The notes below the pieces were generated by a model. It saw only the letters and a list, made by a program, of their open reading frames with translations, ran no database searches and was not told the origin of the DNA. From an uncultured Bacteroidota bacterium (GTDB taxonomy: Bacteria; Bacteroidota; Bacteroidia; Chitinophagales; Chitinophagaceae), in assembly GCA_902826165.1 (NCBI GenBank), contig CADEDV010000001.1, forward strand, positions 1 to 64,000: DNA of 64,000 bases, written 5' to 3'. A program made the position numbers and the translations under genes. Below, one piece after another: positions 15,988-26,924 of the stretch (positions are counted from its first letter, which is position 1; the number at the start of each line of letters is the position of its first letter).

Positions 15988-17700
15988 TCAATTAAGTTTT
16001 CTTGCCAGCACAATTGTTTTTTTATGCAAATATTTCTTGCCCTGGAGATTAAACAGCTCTGCTAATACTACATAAGCCCCTACCGGCAGTTTAAGTCCTT
16101 TATCATCTAGTCCATCCCAGTTCCAGTAACCACTTAGTCCCATAGTTCCGTTTCGCACCAGGTTCCTGATTGGTCTCCCTGCAGCATCAAAAATGGTAAT
16201 ATTGGCCACATAGCCCGGTTCTGTTATTTGATATTGTATCACAGCGATATCATCCCGGCCATCATTATCGGGTGAGAACACTTTAGGCAGAATGTCAATC
16301 ACTGCATTGATTGGTTCAGTTCTTCTGTATTGGGAATTTTTATAGGTTGGTGTTCCATATCCTGCTGTGGAAGCTGCACTGTGCCAGTTGGCCTCTTCCT
16401 GTGAAGGAGCCGCCGGGTCAATTCTTTCCAGTGCAACAGCTTCTGCATTATCAATTAGTTTAAAATGCCAGTCATCTTTGTATTTCACTTCATCCACTAC
16501 TTCCCCCTGGAAATTTAAAGCAACAACAGTTCCCTCATCATCAGGAAACGATGGCGCCGAAGAAATGACCAATACATTGCCGGGATTTTGGACAAGGTAG
16601 TTAAGGGCAAGATTAACGGCATCTTCTGTAATCACCATATGATCGCCGGGAAAAATATAATGAGGTATTGTGCTTAATACTTTAATAGAACTGACTGTAC
16701 CAGCACTGCTACGGTTTGCGATATACAGCTTGGCGGCATCCAATATCTTATTGCTGTTATTGTACAGTTCGATATAATCAAAGCCATTGGGCCGGGGATT
16801 GAACAGTATTTCATTAATGATCCAGTCACCGGCGACAGGGTCTGCCGGTAAACCCACTTTTGCTTTATTAGCTGATCCGATCCTGTTCCCTTTACAATCA
16901 GTAATGTTATTTGCCGTGATAGTATAAATAGTATTGGCCGTTAACGCTGTATTGGTCTTCAGTTGTACCTGGGTGAATAAAGGAGCCAGCGCAACAGTAC
17001 TTATCAATGACAAGCCACCATCAATAGAATAGCTGGTTAAAGTGGCACCCGCTAAACTATCAACGGGTTCGTCAAATACAAGTATGATAGTGGTATTGTC
17101 TGTGGTATATGCTCGTTGTAATTGGGGTGCAGTATTGTCTGTATTCAGCGCATCAACGGAATTCTTTTTCCCGGGTGTTCCGCCATTGGTATTGCTACTG
17201 GCCTTCCAGTTACTGCTTCCGGCACAGGGGTTTTTGGTATCGATCATCTCCAGGGTCCAGCCACCTTCTTTCTTTACTTCATTCTGGTACCAGGATGAAT
17301 TGTAACTGACAGCATGAATGATCATCCCGTTAGCGGCTTTTAAAAATAACTGGTCGCCATCATTATCCAGCGAGGGGAAACTGGTTACTGAAATGGTTGT
17401 TCCAAAGATTGACAGAGTTCCAACAGCACTGCCGGTACAAACGATTACCATACTATCCGGCTGCAAAATAAAATTGGGCATGGGGCCACTTTGGCTGCCT
17501 GCATCGCCGATCCTCCAGTTCTGTAAATTGAAAGGAATAGTACTGGTATTTTTTAATTCGATCCATTCATTATTTGGTAGCCCAATTTGCGGAGATGGAT
17601 CTGCCATGATCTCATCAATAACGATATCGTACCTGTTTTGCGCCAGCAAACAAACAGGTGTAAGCAGGATGAACAGGAAGGATAAGGCTTGTTTCATCAT
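15988..17700 (-). CDS. Secreted lamin-tail-domain protein
   Basis: 570 residues. Signal peptide about 1-20 (SFLFILLTPVCLLAQ). A first lamin-tail domain (about 22-150) begins DIVIDEIMADPSP and has NEWIELKNTSTIPFNLQNW; a second begins near 300 with WIINEILFNPRPNGFDYIEL. Between them is an Ig-like region (LILVFDEPVDSLAG-type, about 195-290). The C-terminus (from KVFSPDNDGRDDIAVIQYQI) is an FlgD-like Ig fold with GLDDKGLKLPVGAY, common at the end of exported Bacteroidota proteins. It is predicted to be on the cell surface or outside; binding partner unknown. It has no usual T9SS type A tail, so its export route is uncertain. Confidence 0.85.
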   Translation of the reverse strand: MMKQALSFLFILLTPVCLLAQNRYDIVIDEIMADPSPQIGLPNNEWIELKNTSTIPFNLQNWRIGDAGSQSGPMPNFILQPDSMVIVCTGSAVGTLSIFGTTISVTSFPSLDNDGDQLFLKAANGMIIHAVSYNSSWYQNEVKKEGGWTLEMIDTKNPCAGSSNWKASSNTNGGTPGKKNSVDALNTDNTAPQLQRAYTTDNTTIILVFDEPVDSLAGATLTSYSIDGGLSLISTVALAPLFTQVQLKTNTALTANTIYTITANNITDCKGNRIGSANKAKVGLPADPVAGDWIINEILFNPRPNGFDYIELYNNSNKILDAAKLYIANRSSAGTVSSIKVLSTIPHYIFPGDHMVITEDAVNLALNYLVQNPGNVLVISSAPSFPDDEGTVVALNFQGEVVDEVKYKDDWHFKLIDNAEAVALERIDPAAPSQEEANWHSAASTAGYGTPTYKNSQYRRTEPINAVIDILPKVFSPDNDGRDDIAVIQYQITEPGYVANITIFDAAGRPIRNLVRNGTMGLSGYWNWDGLDDKGLKLPVGAYVVLAELFNLQGKKYLHKKTIVLARKLN

Positions 17701-17757
17701 CTGAAAGTTAAAAAATCATTTTAATAAATGAAACAGCTTGAATTTATGAGTGTTTTT

Positions 17758-17789
17758 TTTGGCTGTAAGACCCTGCCCGCCTATTTTTG
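17758..17789 (+). promoter_or_regulatory. Promoter of the asd leader
   Basis: TTTG at 17758-17761 and TATTTTTG at 17782-17789, separated by 20 bp. Both match the Bacteroidota consensus (TTTG, about 19 bp, TAnnTTTG), the best promoter seen in the window. The predicted start is near 17796, immediately before a short ORF at 17798. Confidence 0.65.
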
Positions 17790-17797
17790 CACCCATT

Positions 17798-17842
17798 ATG
17801 ATAACAATGAAGCATACAAAACGCATTCAAAAACATTCCTGA
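17798..17842 (+). CDS. Candidate leader peptide upstream of asd
   Basis: A 14-codon ORF, M-I-T-M-K-H-T-K-R-I-Q-K-H-S then TGA, beginning about two bases after the predicted transcription start. It contains three Lys, two Thr, two Ile and two Met, end products of the aspartate family pathway that Asd feeds, plus two His. A terminator follows 45 bp later, and asd starts 58 bp after that. The layout fits leader-peptide attenuation. The ORF is short enough to occur by chance, so only its placement between promoter and terminator supports it. Confidence 0.4.
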   Translation: MITMKHTKRIQKHS

Positions 17843-17886
17843 GGGAGGTTTGCAGCGTTATGTGTGTCACAACATAAAAGTTTAGC

Positions 17887-17916
17887 AGGCCTTCCACACG
17901 GAAGGCCTCTTTTTTT
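17887..17916 (+). terminator. Intrinsic terminator in the asd leader (candidate attenuator)
   Basis: AGGCCTTCC at 17887-17895 pairs perfectly with GGAAGGCCT at 17900-17908 around ACAC, then a C and seven T. It lies between the leader ORF and the asd start with no upstream plus-strand gene to terminate, so its target must be the asd transcript itself. A weaker hairpin (TTATGT and ACATAA near 17858-17877) lies upstream of it. Confidence 0.85.
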
Positions 17917-17974
17917 AAACAGTATTCTTTAATTAAAAACTGCCTGGTAAAGGCAGAACGGGGGGAAACAAAAA

Positions 17975-18964
17975 ATGAAAATTGCAGTAGTAGGCGCCAC
18001 AGGATTAGTTGGCTCTAAAATGTTACAGGTATTAGCGGAAAGAAATTTTCCGGTAACAGAATTGTTACCGGTTGCTTCAGAAAGATCAGTGGGCAAGGAA
18101 GTAGAGTTCAAAGGGAAGAAATATAAGGTGGTGAGTATGGCGGATGCTATTGCTGCGAAACCGGCTGTTGCTATATTTTCTGCAGGCGGTAGTACTTCAT
18201 TAGAATGGGCTCCCAAATTTGCTGAAGCAGGTATTACGGTTATTGATAACTCTTCGGCATGGAGAATGGATCCAACAAAACCGTTGGTGGTGCCGGAGAT
18301 CAATGCCGATATATTAACAGCTACAGATAAGGTCATTGCCAATCCCAATTGTTCCACTATTCAAATGGTGGTGGCATTGAACCCGCTGCATAAAAAATAT
18401 GGAATTAAAAGAGTTGTCGTGTCAACTTACCAGAGTGTAACAGGTACCGGTGTAAAAGCAGTAACACAATTACTGAATGAAAGACAGGGTATTGTCGGAG
18501 ACCGGGCTTATAAATACCCGATTGACCTGAATGTGATCCCGCAGATCGATGTATTCCTGGAGAATGGGTATACCAAAGAAGAAATGAAAATGGTGAAAGA
18601 GACCTGCAAGATCATGCGGGATGATTCCATTCGTGTTACTGCAACTACCGTTAGGATACCGGTGATCGGCGGACATAGTGAAAGTGTGAACGTGGAATTT
18701 GAAAAAGAGTTTGACCTGGCGGAAGTAAGAACCTTATTGAAATCTGCACCCGGAGTAGTGGTGGTGGATGATAATGTGAACCAGCTTTATCCCATGCCCA
18801 TGGATGCCCACGAAAAAGATGATGTATTTGTAGGAAGGTTGAGAAGAGATGAAAGCCAGCCGAATACATTGAACATGTGGGTGGTGTCTGATAACCTCCG
18901 GAAAGGAGCAGCTACTAATGCTATACAAATTGCAGAATACCTGCAGTCAAAAGGGTTACTCTGA
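17975..18964 (+). CDS. asd: Aspartate-semialdehyde dehydrogenase
   Basis: 329 residues, the family length. The NADP-binding GATGLVG (7-13) opens the protein; the catalytic Cys is in ANPNCSTIQ (Cys126); SSAWRMDP and the H in GGHSESVNVEF (about 230) match the substrate and catalytic sites. It reduces aspartyl phosphate to aspartate semialdehyde for lysine, methionine, threonine and diaminopimelate synthesis. It stands as a single gene behind a promoter, short ORF and terminator. It converges with the DUF2461 gene, stops 2 bp apart. Confidence 0.97.
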   Translation: MKIAVVGATGLVGSKMLQVLAERNFPVTELLPVASERSVGKEVEFKGKKYKVVSMADAIAAKPAVAIFSAGGSTSLEWAPKFAEAGITVIDNSSAWRMDPTKPLVVPEINADILTATDKVIANPNCSTIQMVVALNPLHKKYGIKRVVVSTYQSVTGTGVKAVTQLLNERQGIVGDRAYKYPIDLNVIPQIDVFLENGYTKEEMKMVKETCKIMRDDSIRVTATTVRIPVIGGHSESVNVEFEKEFDLAEVRTLLKSAPGVVVVDDNVNQLYPMPMDAHEKDDVFVGRLRRDESQPNTLNMWVVSDNLRKGAATNAIQIAEYLQSKGLL

Positions 18965-18966
18965 TC

Positions 18967-19632
18967 TCACTCAATACTGGTATTGATAAACCTGATCAAC
19001 GGTTGCAGTGCTTCAAAAGCTGCAACCGTTTTCTTTACCAAATCCTTAGAGGTAAGATCGGTATCCGGGATTTTGGTAAGGGCTACAAAACTTTTCAGTT
19101 TTAAATAATTCTCTGCAGGGTTGCCGGGTTCATATCCTTTGGGTAAACGGGTGAGTGTGTATTCTGCCTCCCTGGAAATATCGCCGTATACCGTTTTGAA
19201 TTTTTTAGCGCTGATGATCTTTTTGAAGGCGGCAAAATTATAATCGATCTCCTGTCTTATTTTACTAAGCTCGGATGGCATCGGCATCCAGAGGCCACCA
19301 CCCATAAAACTTTGCCCCGGCTCGCAGTGAAAATAATAGCCGCCAAATATCGATTTCTTACCAGCCCCGTTAAAGTAAGCACCCATATTGGTTTTATAGG
19401 GTGATTTATCTTTTGAAAAACGGACATCCCGGTTGATGCGGAATAGACAATCTTTTGCAATAAGGGTGCTGATAGAGGGATCATTTTTACCATGCTTATC
19501 TATTACTGCCTGAACAAAGCCTGCAAAGTCAGCCTTAGCGGCTTCATACGATTTACGGTTCCCGTCAAACCAGGGTTTGTTATTATTCTTTTTCAGTTCT
19601 TTTAAAAACTTAATGGTTGATGCTTGTAACAT
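18967..19632 (-). CDS. DUF2461 protein
   Basis: 221 residues, the size and sequence of the DUF2461 (TIGR02453) family: KFLKELKKNNNKPWFDGNR at the N-terminus, FRINRDVRFSKDKSPYKTN near 65-85 and YYFHCEPGQSFMGGGLWMP near 100-115. The family is widespread in Bacteroidota and some other bacteria, has a conserved Arg/Asp/His set, and its role has not been established to my knowledge. It lies 4 bp after ligA and may be co-transcribed with it. Confidence 0.92.
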   Translation of the reverse strand: MLQASTIKFLKELKKNNNKPWFDGNRKSYEAAKADFAGFVQAVIDKHGKNDPSISTLIAKDCLFRINRDVRFSKDKSPYKTNMGAYFNGAGKKSIFGGYYFHCEPGQSFMGGGLWMPMPSELSKIRQEIDYNFAAFKKIISAKKFKTVYGDISREAEYTLTRLPKGYEPGNPAENYLKLKSFVALTKIPDTDLTSKDLVKKTVAAFEALQPLIRFINTSIE

Positions 19633-19636
19633 AGTT

Positions 19637-21757
<2,121 letters not shown>

Positions 21758-21849
21758 TTAAAGTTAATGCCTGCTGCGGAAACGTTTTTACACGTGGAAA
21801 AAGAAGTTGGCATTTTAATGTGTCATAAGTACATATTTATTATCTTCGA

Positions 21850-21866
21850 AATCGAATTGCTTAAAC
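21850..21866 (+). promoter_or_regulatory. Element shared with the SusC2 leader
   Basis: AATCGAATTGCTTAAAC, 57 bp before the GH13 ATG. Nearly the same 16-mer, AATCGAATTGCTAAAC, occurs at 53200-53215 just upstream of SusC2. It also resembles the LacI-type site AAACGATTGC. Function unknown; a regulator site is inferred. Confidence 0.4.
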
Positions 21867-21922
21867 AAAAGTGCTGTGGATTGCTGGCTACAGCGACTTT
21901 GAACTAATAAAACGAGCTTGCT

Positions 21923-24826
21923 ATGAAGAAAATACTTTCGCTTTTTACAGGCCTTGCCTGTATGTTAAGCACGGTCAGTGCTCAATTGCTGACATGGACA
22001 GCCGACTTTCCCAAAGACAATGATAATGTTTCCATCACCATGGATGCCACAAAAGGCAACCAGGGCTTGCAGAACTATAACCCGGTAACAGATGTATATG
22101 TACATACCGGTGTGATCACTAATCTCAGTACAAGCAATACCAACTGGCGGTATGTAAAATTCAACCAGAATTTTAATACCCCGAATGTTCAGTTGCAGGC
22201 AACTTCTCTTGGTGGCAATAAATGGAAATTTGATATCACCAATATCCGTGCTTATTATGGAGTGCCCGCCGGCGAAACGATCATTAAGATTGCCATTTTA
22301 TTCAGGAACGGGAATGGGTCGGTAGTTCAACGTAATGCAGATGCCAGTGATATGTATGTGCCGGTGTACGATAATAACATAGCTGTTCGTTTTACTGTTC
22401 CGCCTTTTCAGCCAACATATACCCCACAGCCGGAAACTATAACTAAGTCAACAGGTGATAATATTGCTGTAACGGCCATCGCCAGCCAGTCTTCTACGAT
22501 GAAATTGTATTTGAACGGTACAGTTATTCAAACTGTTGCTGCCAGTCAAACTATTTCCGCTAATCCATTATTAACAGCAAGTGGTGCCACAGAGATCGTA
22601 GCTGAAGCAGATAACGGGTCTGTAGTAAAAAAAGATACTCTTCGTTTTTTTGTTTCGCCGGGAATTAATGTAGCACCACTGCCTGCTGGTGTCCGGGATG
22701 GTATCAATTATGAAGCTGGTAATACATCTGTGGTTTTGGTGGTGTATGCACCTGGCAAAAACAGGGTTTCAGTGATTGGTGAATTTCCGGGCAGCAACTG
22801 GGTGGAACAAACCAGTTATGTAATGAATAAAACACCCGATGGCAATTACTGGTGGTTACGTATTACAGGATTAACACCCGGCACTGAATATGCCTTTCAA
22901 TACCTGGTGGATGGGACCCTGAAAATTGGGGAACCCTATGCAGAGAAAATCCTTGATCCATTTAATGATCCTTTTATCCCTGCGGCAACTTATCCTTCGT
23001 TGAAACCTTACCCGACTGGATTGACAACAGGAATAGTAAGTGTGCTGCAAACAGCAGAGCCTGGCTATACCTGGACCAACAATACATTTACCAGGCCGGA
23101 CAAAAGAAACATGGTCGTATATGAATTGCTGGTCAGGGATTTTCTTGCCAACCGTAACTGGAATACACTCAGGGATACATTGAACTATTTAAAGAATATG
23201 GGTATCAATGCCATTGAAATCATGCCCTTTAATGAGTTTGATGGCAATGAAAGCTGGGGTTATAACCCTGCTTATTTCTTAGCTCCTGATAAATATTACG
23301 GGACCAAGAATGCATTAAAACGTTTTGTCGACTCTTGTCATAGTAATGGTATTGCAGTGATTATGGATATTGCACTGAACCATGCCACTGGTGCCTGCCC
23401 GCTGGCGGCGTTATACTGGAACAGTACCACCAATGCACCGGCTGCTAATAACCCCTGGTTCAATGTATCGGCGACTCACCCATATAATGTGTTCAATGAT
23501 TTTAACCATGAAAGTATGGCCACCCGGAATTTTTCAAGCCGGGTGATAGAATATTGGTTACAGGAATATAAATTAGATGGTTACAGGTTTGATCTGTCAA
23601 AAGGATTTACACAGAATACACTATGCGGCGGTAGTACAACAAATGAAAGCTGTATCTCACAATATCATGCTGACCGGGTGGCAATTTTAAAGAGGTACTA
23701 TGATACCATGCAATTAAAATCACCGGGCTCTATTGGTATATTGGAACATTTTTGTGATAACACAGAAGAAATAGAATTGTCCAACTATGGTTTCCTGTTA
23801 TGGGGAAATAATACTTTCAATTACCAGGAAGCTGCCATGGGATTCCTGCCAAATTCGAATTTTGAAAATAACCTGCATACAGTAAGAGGATGGACCAACC
23901 CACACCTGGTGGGTTATGCAGAAAGTCATGATGAAGAAAGGATCATGTATAAAAACCTGCAGTTCGGTAATTCATCCGGCAGTTATAATATCCGGGATCT
24001 TAATACCGCCCTGAAGAGAAGTGAATTAACCACTTCGTTTTTATTGACCATGCCTGGACCAAAAATGATCTGGCAGTTTGGTGAAATGGGTTATGACTAT
24101 TCAATCAATACTTGTGTGAACGGTACGGTTAATAATAATTGCAGGCTGGATAATAAACCGGTAAGATGGGATTACCTGCAGGTCATTCAGCGGCAGCGTT
24201 TATATGATATCAATAAAAGTTTATTAGCACTCCGGAAAAATACCTGGTATAAAGATGTTTTCATCGCTAATAATATCAATCTTACCAGGAGCATGGGTGG
24301 AGCTGTTAAATGGATGATCATCCGCAGTGCCACCGATTCTTCTGATTTGTGCATTGTCGGAAACTTTGATGTGTCGGCACAATCAGCAAACGTGACTTTC
24401 CCAATCGCAGGTACCTGGTATGATTACCTCCAGGGAGGCACTTTCTCTGCCACCGGCACTGCACAAAATGTTACACTGCAACCGGGAGAATTTCATGTGT
24501 ACCTGAACCGTAACCTGACCAATGCGGTAGTAACACCGGTTACCGGTATCAATAATCCCGGTAATGGCTTACTGGCTGCCGTGTATCCTAACCCTGCCAC
24601 GGATAATTCAGTATTGGAAATTACTATACCTGCGACAGGCAAAGTGCAGGTGGATTTATGGAATGCAACAGGCCAGCAGATCAAACCTGTTTTTTCCGGG
24701 AACCTGGCGAAAGGCAAGCACCAGATCATACTTAATGATAAAATCAATAATTTGCCGCCCGGCATATACCTCCTGAAAGTGAATACTGCAGGTCAGTCGA
24801 AGCCGGTAAAATTGTTGATTCAATAG
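21923..24826 (+). CDS. Secreted GH13 alpha-amylase family protein with T9SS tail
   Basis: 967 residues. Signal peptide about 1-20. The N-terminal 240 residues are all-beta starch-binding or Ig-like modules; about 255-340 resembles a CBM48-type domain (NRVSVIGEFPGSNWVEQTS, FQYLVDGTLKIGEPYA). The GH13 barrel follows: DGYRFDLSKGF supplies the nucleophile Asp near 555, GILEHFCDN the acid/base Glu near 606, and ESHDEER the third Asp near 669. The last 80 residues (VYPNPATDNSVLEI to KPVKLLIQ) are a type A T9SS tail. The enzyme should be exported to the surface or medium and cut alpha-glucans. It precedes the Nudix-type regulator by 7 bp. Confidence 0.92.
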   Translation: MKKILSLFTGLACMLSTVSAQLLTWTADFPKDNDNVSITMDATKGNQGLQNYNPVTDVYVHTGVITNLSTSNTNWRYVKFNQNFNTPNVQLQATSLGGNKWKFDITNIRAYYGVPAGETIIKIAILFRNGNGSVVQRNADASDMYVPVYDNNIAVRFTVPPFQPTYTPQPETITKSTGDNIAVTAIASQSSTMKLYLNGTVIQTVAASQTISANPLLTASGATEIVAEADNGSVVKKDTLRFFVSPGINVAPLPAGVRDGINYEAGNTSVVLVVYAPGKNRVSVIGEFPGSNWVEQTSYVMNKTPDGNYWWLRITGLTPGTEYAFQYLVDGTLKIGEPYAEKILDPFNDPFIPAATYPSLKPYPTGLTTGIVSVLQTAEPGYTWTNNTFTRPDKRNMVVYELLVRDFLANRNWNTLRDTLNYLKNMGINAIEIMPFNEFDGNESWGYNPAYFLAPDKYYGTKNALKRFVDSCHSNGIAVIMDIALNHATGACPLAALYWNSTTNAPAANNPWFNVSATHPYNVFNDFNHESMATRNFSSRVIEYWLQEYKLDGYRFDLSKGFTQNTLCGGSTTNESCISQYHADRVAILKRYYDTMQLKSPGSIGILEHFCDNTEEIELSNYGFLLWGNNTFNYQEAAMGFLPNSNFENNLHTVRGWTNPHLVGYAESHDEERIMYKNLQFGNSSGSYNIRDLNTALKRSELTTSFLLTMPGPKMIWQFGEMGYDYSINTCVNGTVNNNCRLDNKPVRWDYLQVIQRQRLYDINKSLLALRKNTWYKDVFIANNINLTRSMGGAVKWMIIRSATDSSDLCIVGNFDVSAQSANVTFPIAGTWYDYLQGGTFSATGTAQNVTLQPGEFHVYLNRNLTNAVVTPVTGINNPGNGLLAAVYPNPATDNSVLEITIPATGKVQVDLWNATGQQIKPVFSGNLAKGKHQIILNDKINNLPPGIYLLKVNTAGQSKPVKLLIQ

Positions 24827-24833
24827 TTAAAAT

Positions 24834-25556
24834 ATGTCACTCATGGCAAAGTCTTTACAGTTGAAGACGGCTGAGCTGGAGAAGATCAGTCACCTTGATT
24901 ATTTTAATATTGCCCTTTCTGTTGACCTTGTGATATTCGGGTACGAGGATAAAGAGCTTAAAGTATTACTGATCAAATCTGACCTGGAGGAATTTTCGGG
25001 TATGTATTCTTTGCTGGGTGACCTGGTTCGCCCGGATGAAGATCTTGATAGTGCGCCCTATCGTGTATTATTGAGCAGAACGGGAATGGATGATGTATTC
25101 CTGGAGCAGGTACACACTTTTGGTAGTATCGGAAGGCATCCCTCAGGTCGGGTAATCACAACAGCCTATTATGCACTGATCGATATCCGCCATCACCAGT
25201 TGCAGGTGGATAGTAATGAATTGCACTGGCATGCAATAAATGATATTAAGAAACTGGCATTCGACCATAAGCTGATACTGAATACCTGTCTGGAGCAACT
25301 GCGAAGCCAGATCATGGAAAAACCAGTTGCTTTTAACCTGATGCAGGATAAATTCTCCCTGCGTGAATTGCAGGAAGTGTATGAAGCTATTCTTGATATC
25401 AAATTGGACCGGAGAAATTTCCGTAAGAAAATTGCGGTGAAAGACTGGCTGCAAGACCTGAATGAGATGGAGAGTAACCTCTCACATCGCCCCGGGAAAC
25501 TCTATGGTTTAAAAAAACAATTCAAACGGAAAAGCTCAAAGGTGCTGGCTATCTGA
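24834..25556 (+). CDS. Nudix-type (NrtR/AraR-like) transcriptional regulator
   Basis: 240 residues. The N-terminal 150 residues are a Nudix fold (VDLVIFGYEDKELKVLLIKSD, YSLLGDLVRPDEDLDSAPYRVLL), but the catalytic Nudix box is degraded: the REx2EE part reads RVLLSRTG. About 165-240 is a winged-helix domain (FSLRELQEVYEAI, RNFRKKI). This is the layout of NrtR-like regulators and of the Bacteroides AraR arabinose regulator, where the inactive Nudix fold senses a sugar; that family knowledge comes from memory. It is 7 bp after the amylase gene and converges with LacI-1. Probably a sugar-responsive repressor; the ligand is unknown. Confidence 0.82.
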   Translation: MSLMAKSLQLKTAELEKISHLDYFNIALSVDLVIFGYEDKELKVLLIKSDLEEFSGMYSLLGDLVRPDEDLDSAPYRVLLSRTGMDDVFLEQVHTFGSIGRHPSGRVITTAYYALIDIRHHQLQVDSNELHWHAINDIKKLAFDHKLILNTCLEQLRSQIMEKPVAFNLMQDKFSLRELQEVYEAILDIKLDRRNFRKKIAVKDWLQDLNEMESNLSHRPGKLYGLKKQFKRKSSKVLAI

Positions 25557-25575
25557 TATTCTTTTCGTTTCCCGG

Positions 25576-26571
25576 TCACAGGGAGCCGCCTTCTACCAGC
25601 CTTGAAGGAAGCATGATTGACCTGGCTGCTGTTGCTTCTTCCATGTTTTCCAGCATTCTCTTGATAGCAAGTTTGCCCAGTTCATAACCACTGGTTTCTA
25701 TATAAGTGATCTCCGGGTTGAAAAGACCGGGGATGAAACCATTACTGATAGCGAGTACAGAAATATCTTTTGGAATGATCAGCCCTACCTGGTTAATTGC
25801 TTTCATTACGCCAATTAGTATCTCATCACTCATGCAAAAAATATGATCAGGAGGCATCGACTGTTTTAGTATGGAAGCAACGGTTTGCCGGGCTTCTTCA
25901 CTGCTGGAGCAATACCCGACAGTTGTTTTTGTTTTCTTTGCCTCTTGCTCCAGAATTTTTAAAAAAGCATCTTTCCTTTTTTTGGTGATGGATAATTCAC
26001 GGTTACCAAACAAGGCCAGTATGTTTTTCTTTTTATACTTTATAATGGTGTGTGCGGCAATAGTAGCAGCTTCTTCATCTGCCATACAAATCGTGTCAAA
26101 GTTTCCGGAATCCGGCACCTTATCAAAGAAAATAATAGGTATTCCTGCTTCCTGGTATTTAATAAAAAGTTCACCGGAATAACTGTCCGGGGTTATACAA
26201 ATGAAAATGCCATCCACCCGGTTGTGTTTGCAAAGTTTAAGGTTCTCTGCTTCCTGTTGCGGATCATCTCCCGATTGAAGGATCATCATCGAATAACCAC
26301 TTTTCCGGGCATCCTTCTCCACAGCAGAAATAAAGGAATCATAAAACAGGTTAGATATGGTGGGAACGATAAGCCCAAAGACCTTGCTTTTATTGGTCCG
26401 GAGGTTTACCGCATAGCTATTAGGCTCATATTCCATCAATGCTGCCAGCTCTTTTACCTTCCGTTTCGTGTTTTCAGAAATATCGGGGTGATTCTTCAAA
26501 GCCCTTGACACTGTGGAAATGCTGAGGTTGAGCTGGGTCGATATTTTCTTAAGCGTTGCGGTTTGAGCCAT
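25576..26571 (-). CDS. LacI family regulator 1
   Basis: 331 residues from the ATG at 26571 (the longer upstream frame is not conserved). The helix-turn-helix (LKKISTQLNLSISTVSRAL) spans residues 6-24 and is followed by the hinge stretch NHPDISENTKRKVKELA. The effector domain is the periplasmic-binding-protein type (SKVFGLIVPTISNLFYDSFI, GIFICITPDS, IIFFDKVPD). It is divergent from SusC1; the interval between them holds an inverted repeat 54 bp from its start. A close paralogue, LacI-2, lies at 46626. It probably represses or activates the neighbouring sugar locus; the inducer is not known. Confidence 0.92.
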   Translation of the reverse strand: MAQTATLKKISTQLNLSISTVSRALKNHPDISENTKRKVKELAALMEYEPNSYAVNLRTNKSKVFGLIVPTISNLFYDSFISAVEKDARKSGYSMMILQSGDDPQQEAENLKLCKHNRVDGIFICITPDSYSGELFIKYQEAGIPIIFFDKVPDSGNFDTICMADEEAATIAAHTIIKYKKKNILALFGNRELSITKKRKDAFLKILEQEAKKTKTTVGYCSSSEEARQTVASILKQSMPPDHIFCMSDEILIGVMKAINQVGLIIPKDISVLAISNGFIPGLFNPEITYIETSGYELGKLAIKRMLENMEEATAARSIMLPSRLVEGGSL

Positions 26572-26624
26572 AATGTGAACGTCCAGATTAAAATTACTAC
26601 CAATATTTTTTCCACCGAAAACAT

Positions 26625-26644
26625 TTCCGCAAATGTTTGCGGAA
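26625..26644. promoter_or_regulatory. LacI-type operator, lacI-1/susC1 interval
   Basis: Two perfect 9-bp arms, TTCCGCAAA and TTTGCGGAA, around a TG centre, 54 bp from the LacI-1 ATG. Outer bases also pair (GAAAAC with GTTTTC) with a small offset. This is the strongest palindrome in the region and of LacI-family form. Confidence 0.65.
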
Positions 26645-26912
26645 GTTTTCAGCGACCAAAAAGGATACACAAGTGTTTTTAATACACATATTTAAGTATA
26701 AATTTATAAGGCTTTAGGGGAATTTAACTTTGTTTTGGGAATTGAGCAGCAATGTGACCAGTGGCCTTGCCTTATGCTGAACGGACCTGAACAAGGCTAA
26801 ATAGTACAAGATATAGGAAACGAGACCCTTGTCCCCACCTGGAGTTTTATGTGTTCTGTCGGGAACACGCCATATGAAACTGGATTAACACACCGATTAT
26901 AATTTTTTAAAA
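26645..26912 (+). other. SusC1 leader region
   Basis: No coding gene was seen. From left to right: GTGT-N7-ACAC at 26673-26687; a -7 box TAACTTTG at 26725-26732; an inverted repeat GCCTTG/CAAGGC (26764-26769, 26792-26797); a second, ACAAG/CTTGT (26806-26810, 26828-26832); a third, GTGTTC/GAACAC (26851-26856, 26863-26868); and a second -7-like box TAATTTTT at 26900-26907. If transcription begins at the first box, the leader is about 190 bases long and folded. Whether it has a regulatory function cannot be told. Confidence 0.4.
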
Positions 26913-26922
26913 AAACGATTGC
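26913..26922 (+). promoter_or_regulatory. LacI-type operator at the SusC1 start
   Basis: AAACGATTGC, 2 bp before the susC1 ATG. The same 10-mer, with CTTATGTC attached, stands at the start of the transporter at 39492. It has the LacI form CAAnCGnTTG. It is likely near the transcription start if the -7 box at 26900 is used. Confidence 0.6.
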
Positions 26923-26924
26923 TT

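Noticed and set aside
17929..18357. 142-codon minus-strand ORF over the asd start
   Set aside because: It is antisense to asd and low in complexity.
21780..21787. AAACGTTT between ligA and the GH13 gene as a LacI operator
   Set aside because: The match to CAAnCGnTTG is weak and it is about 135 bp from the GH13 start without a nearby -7 box.
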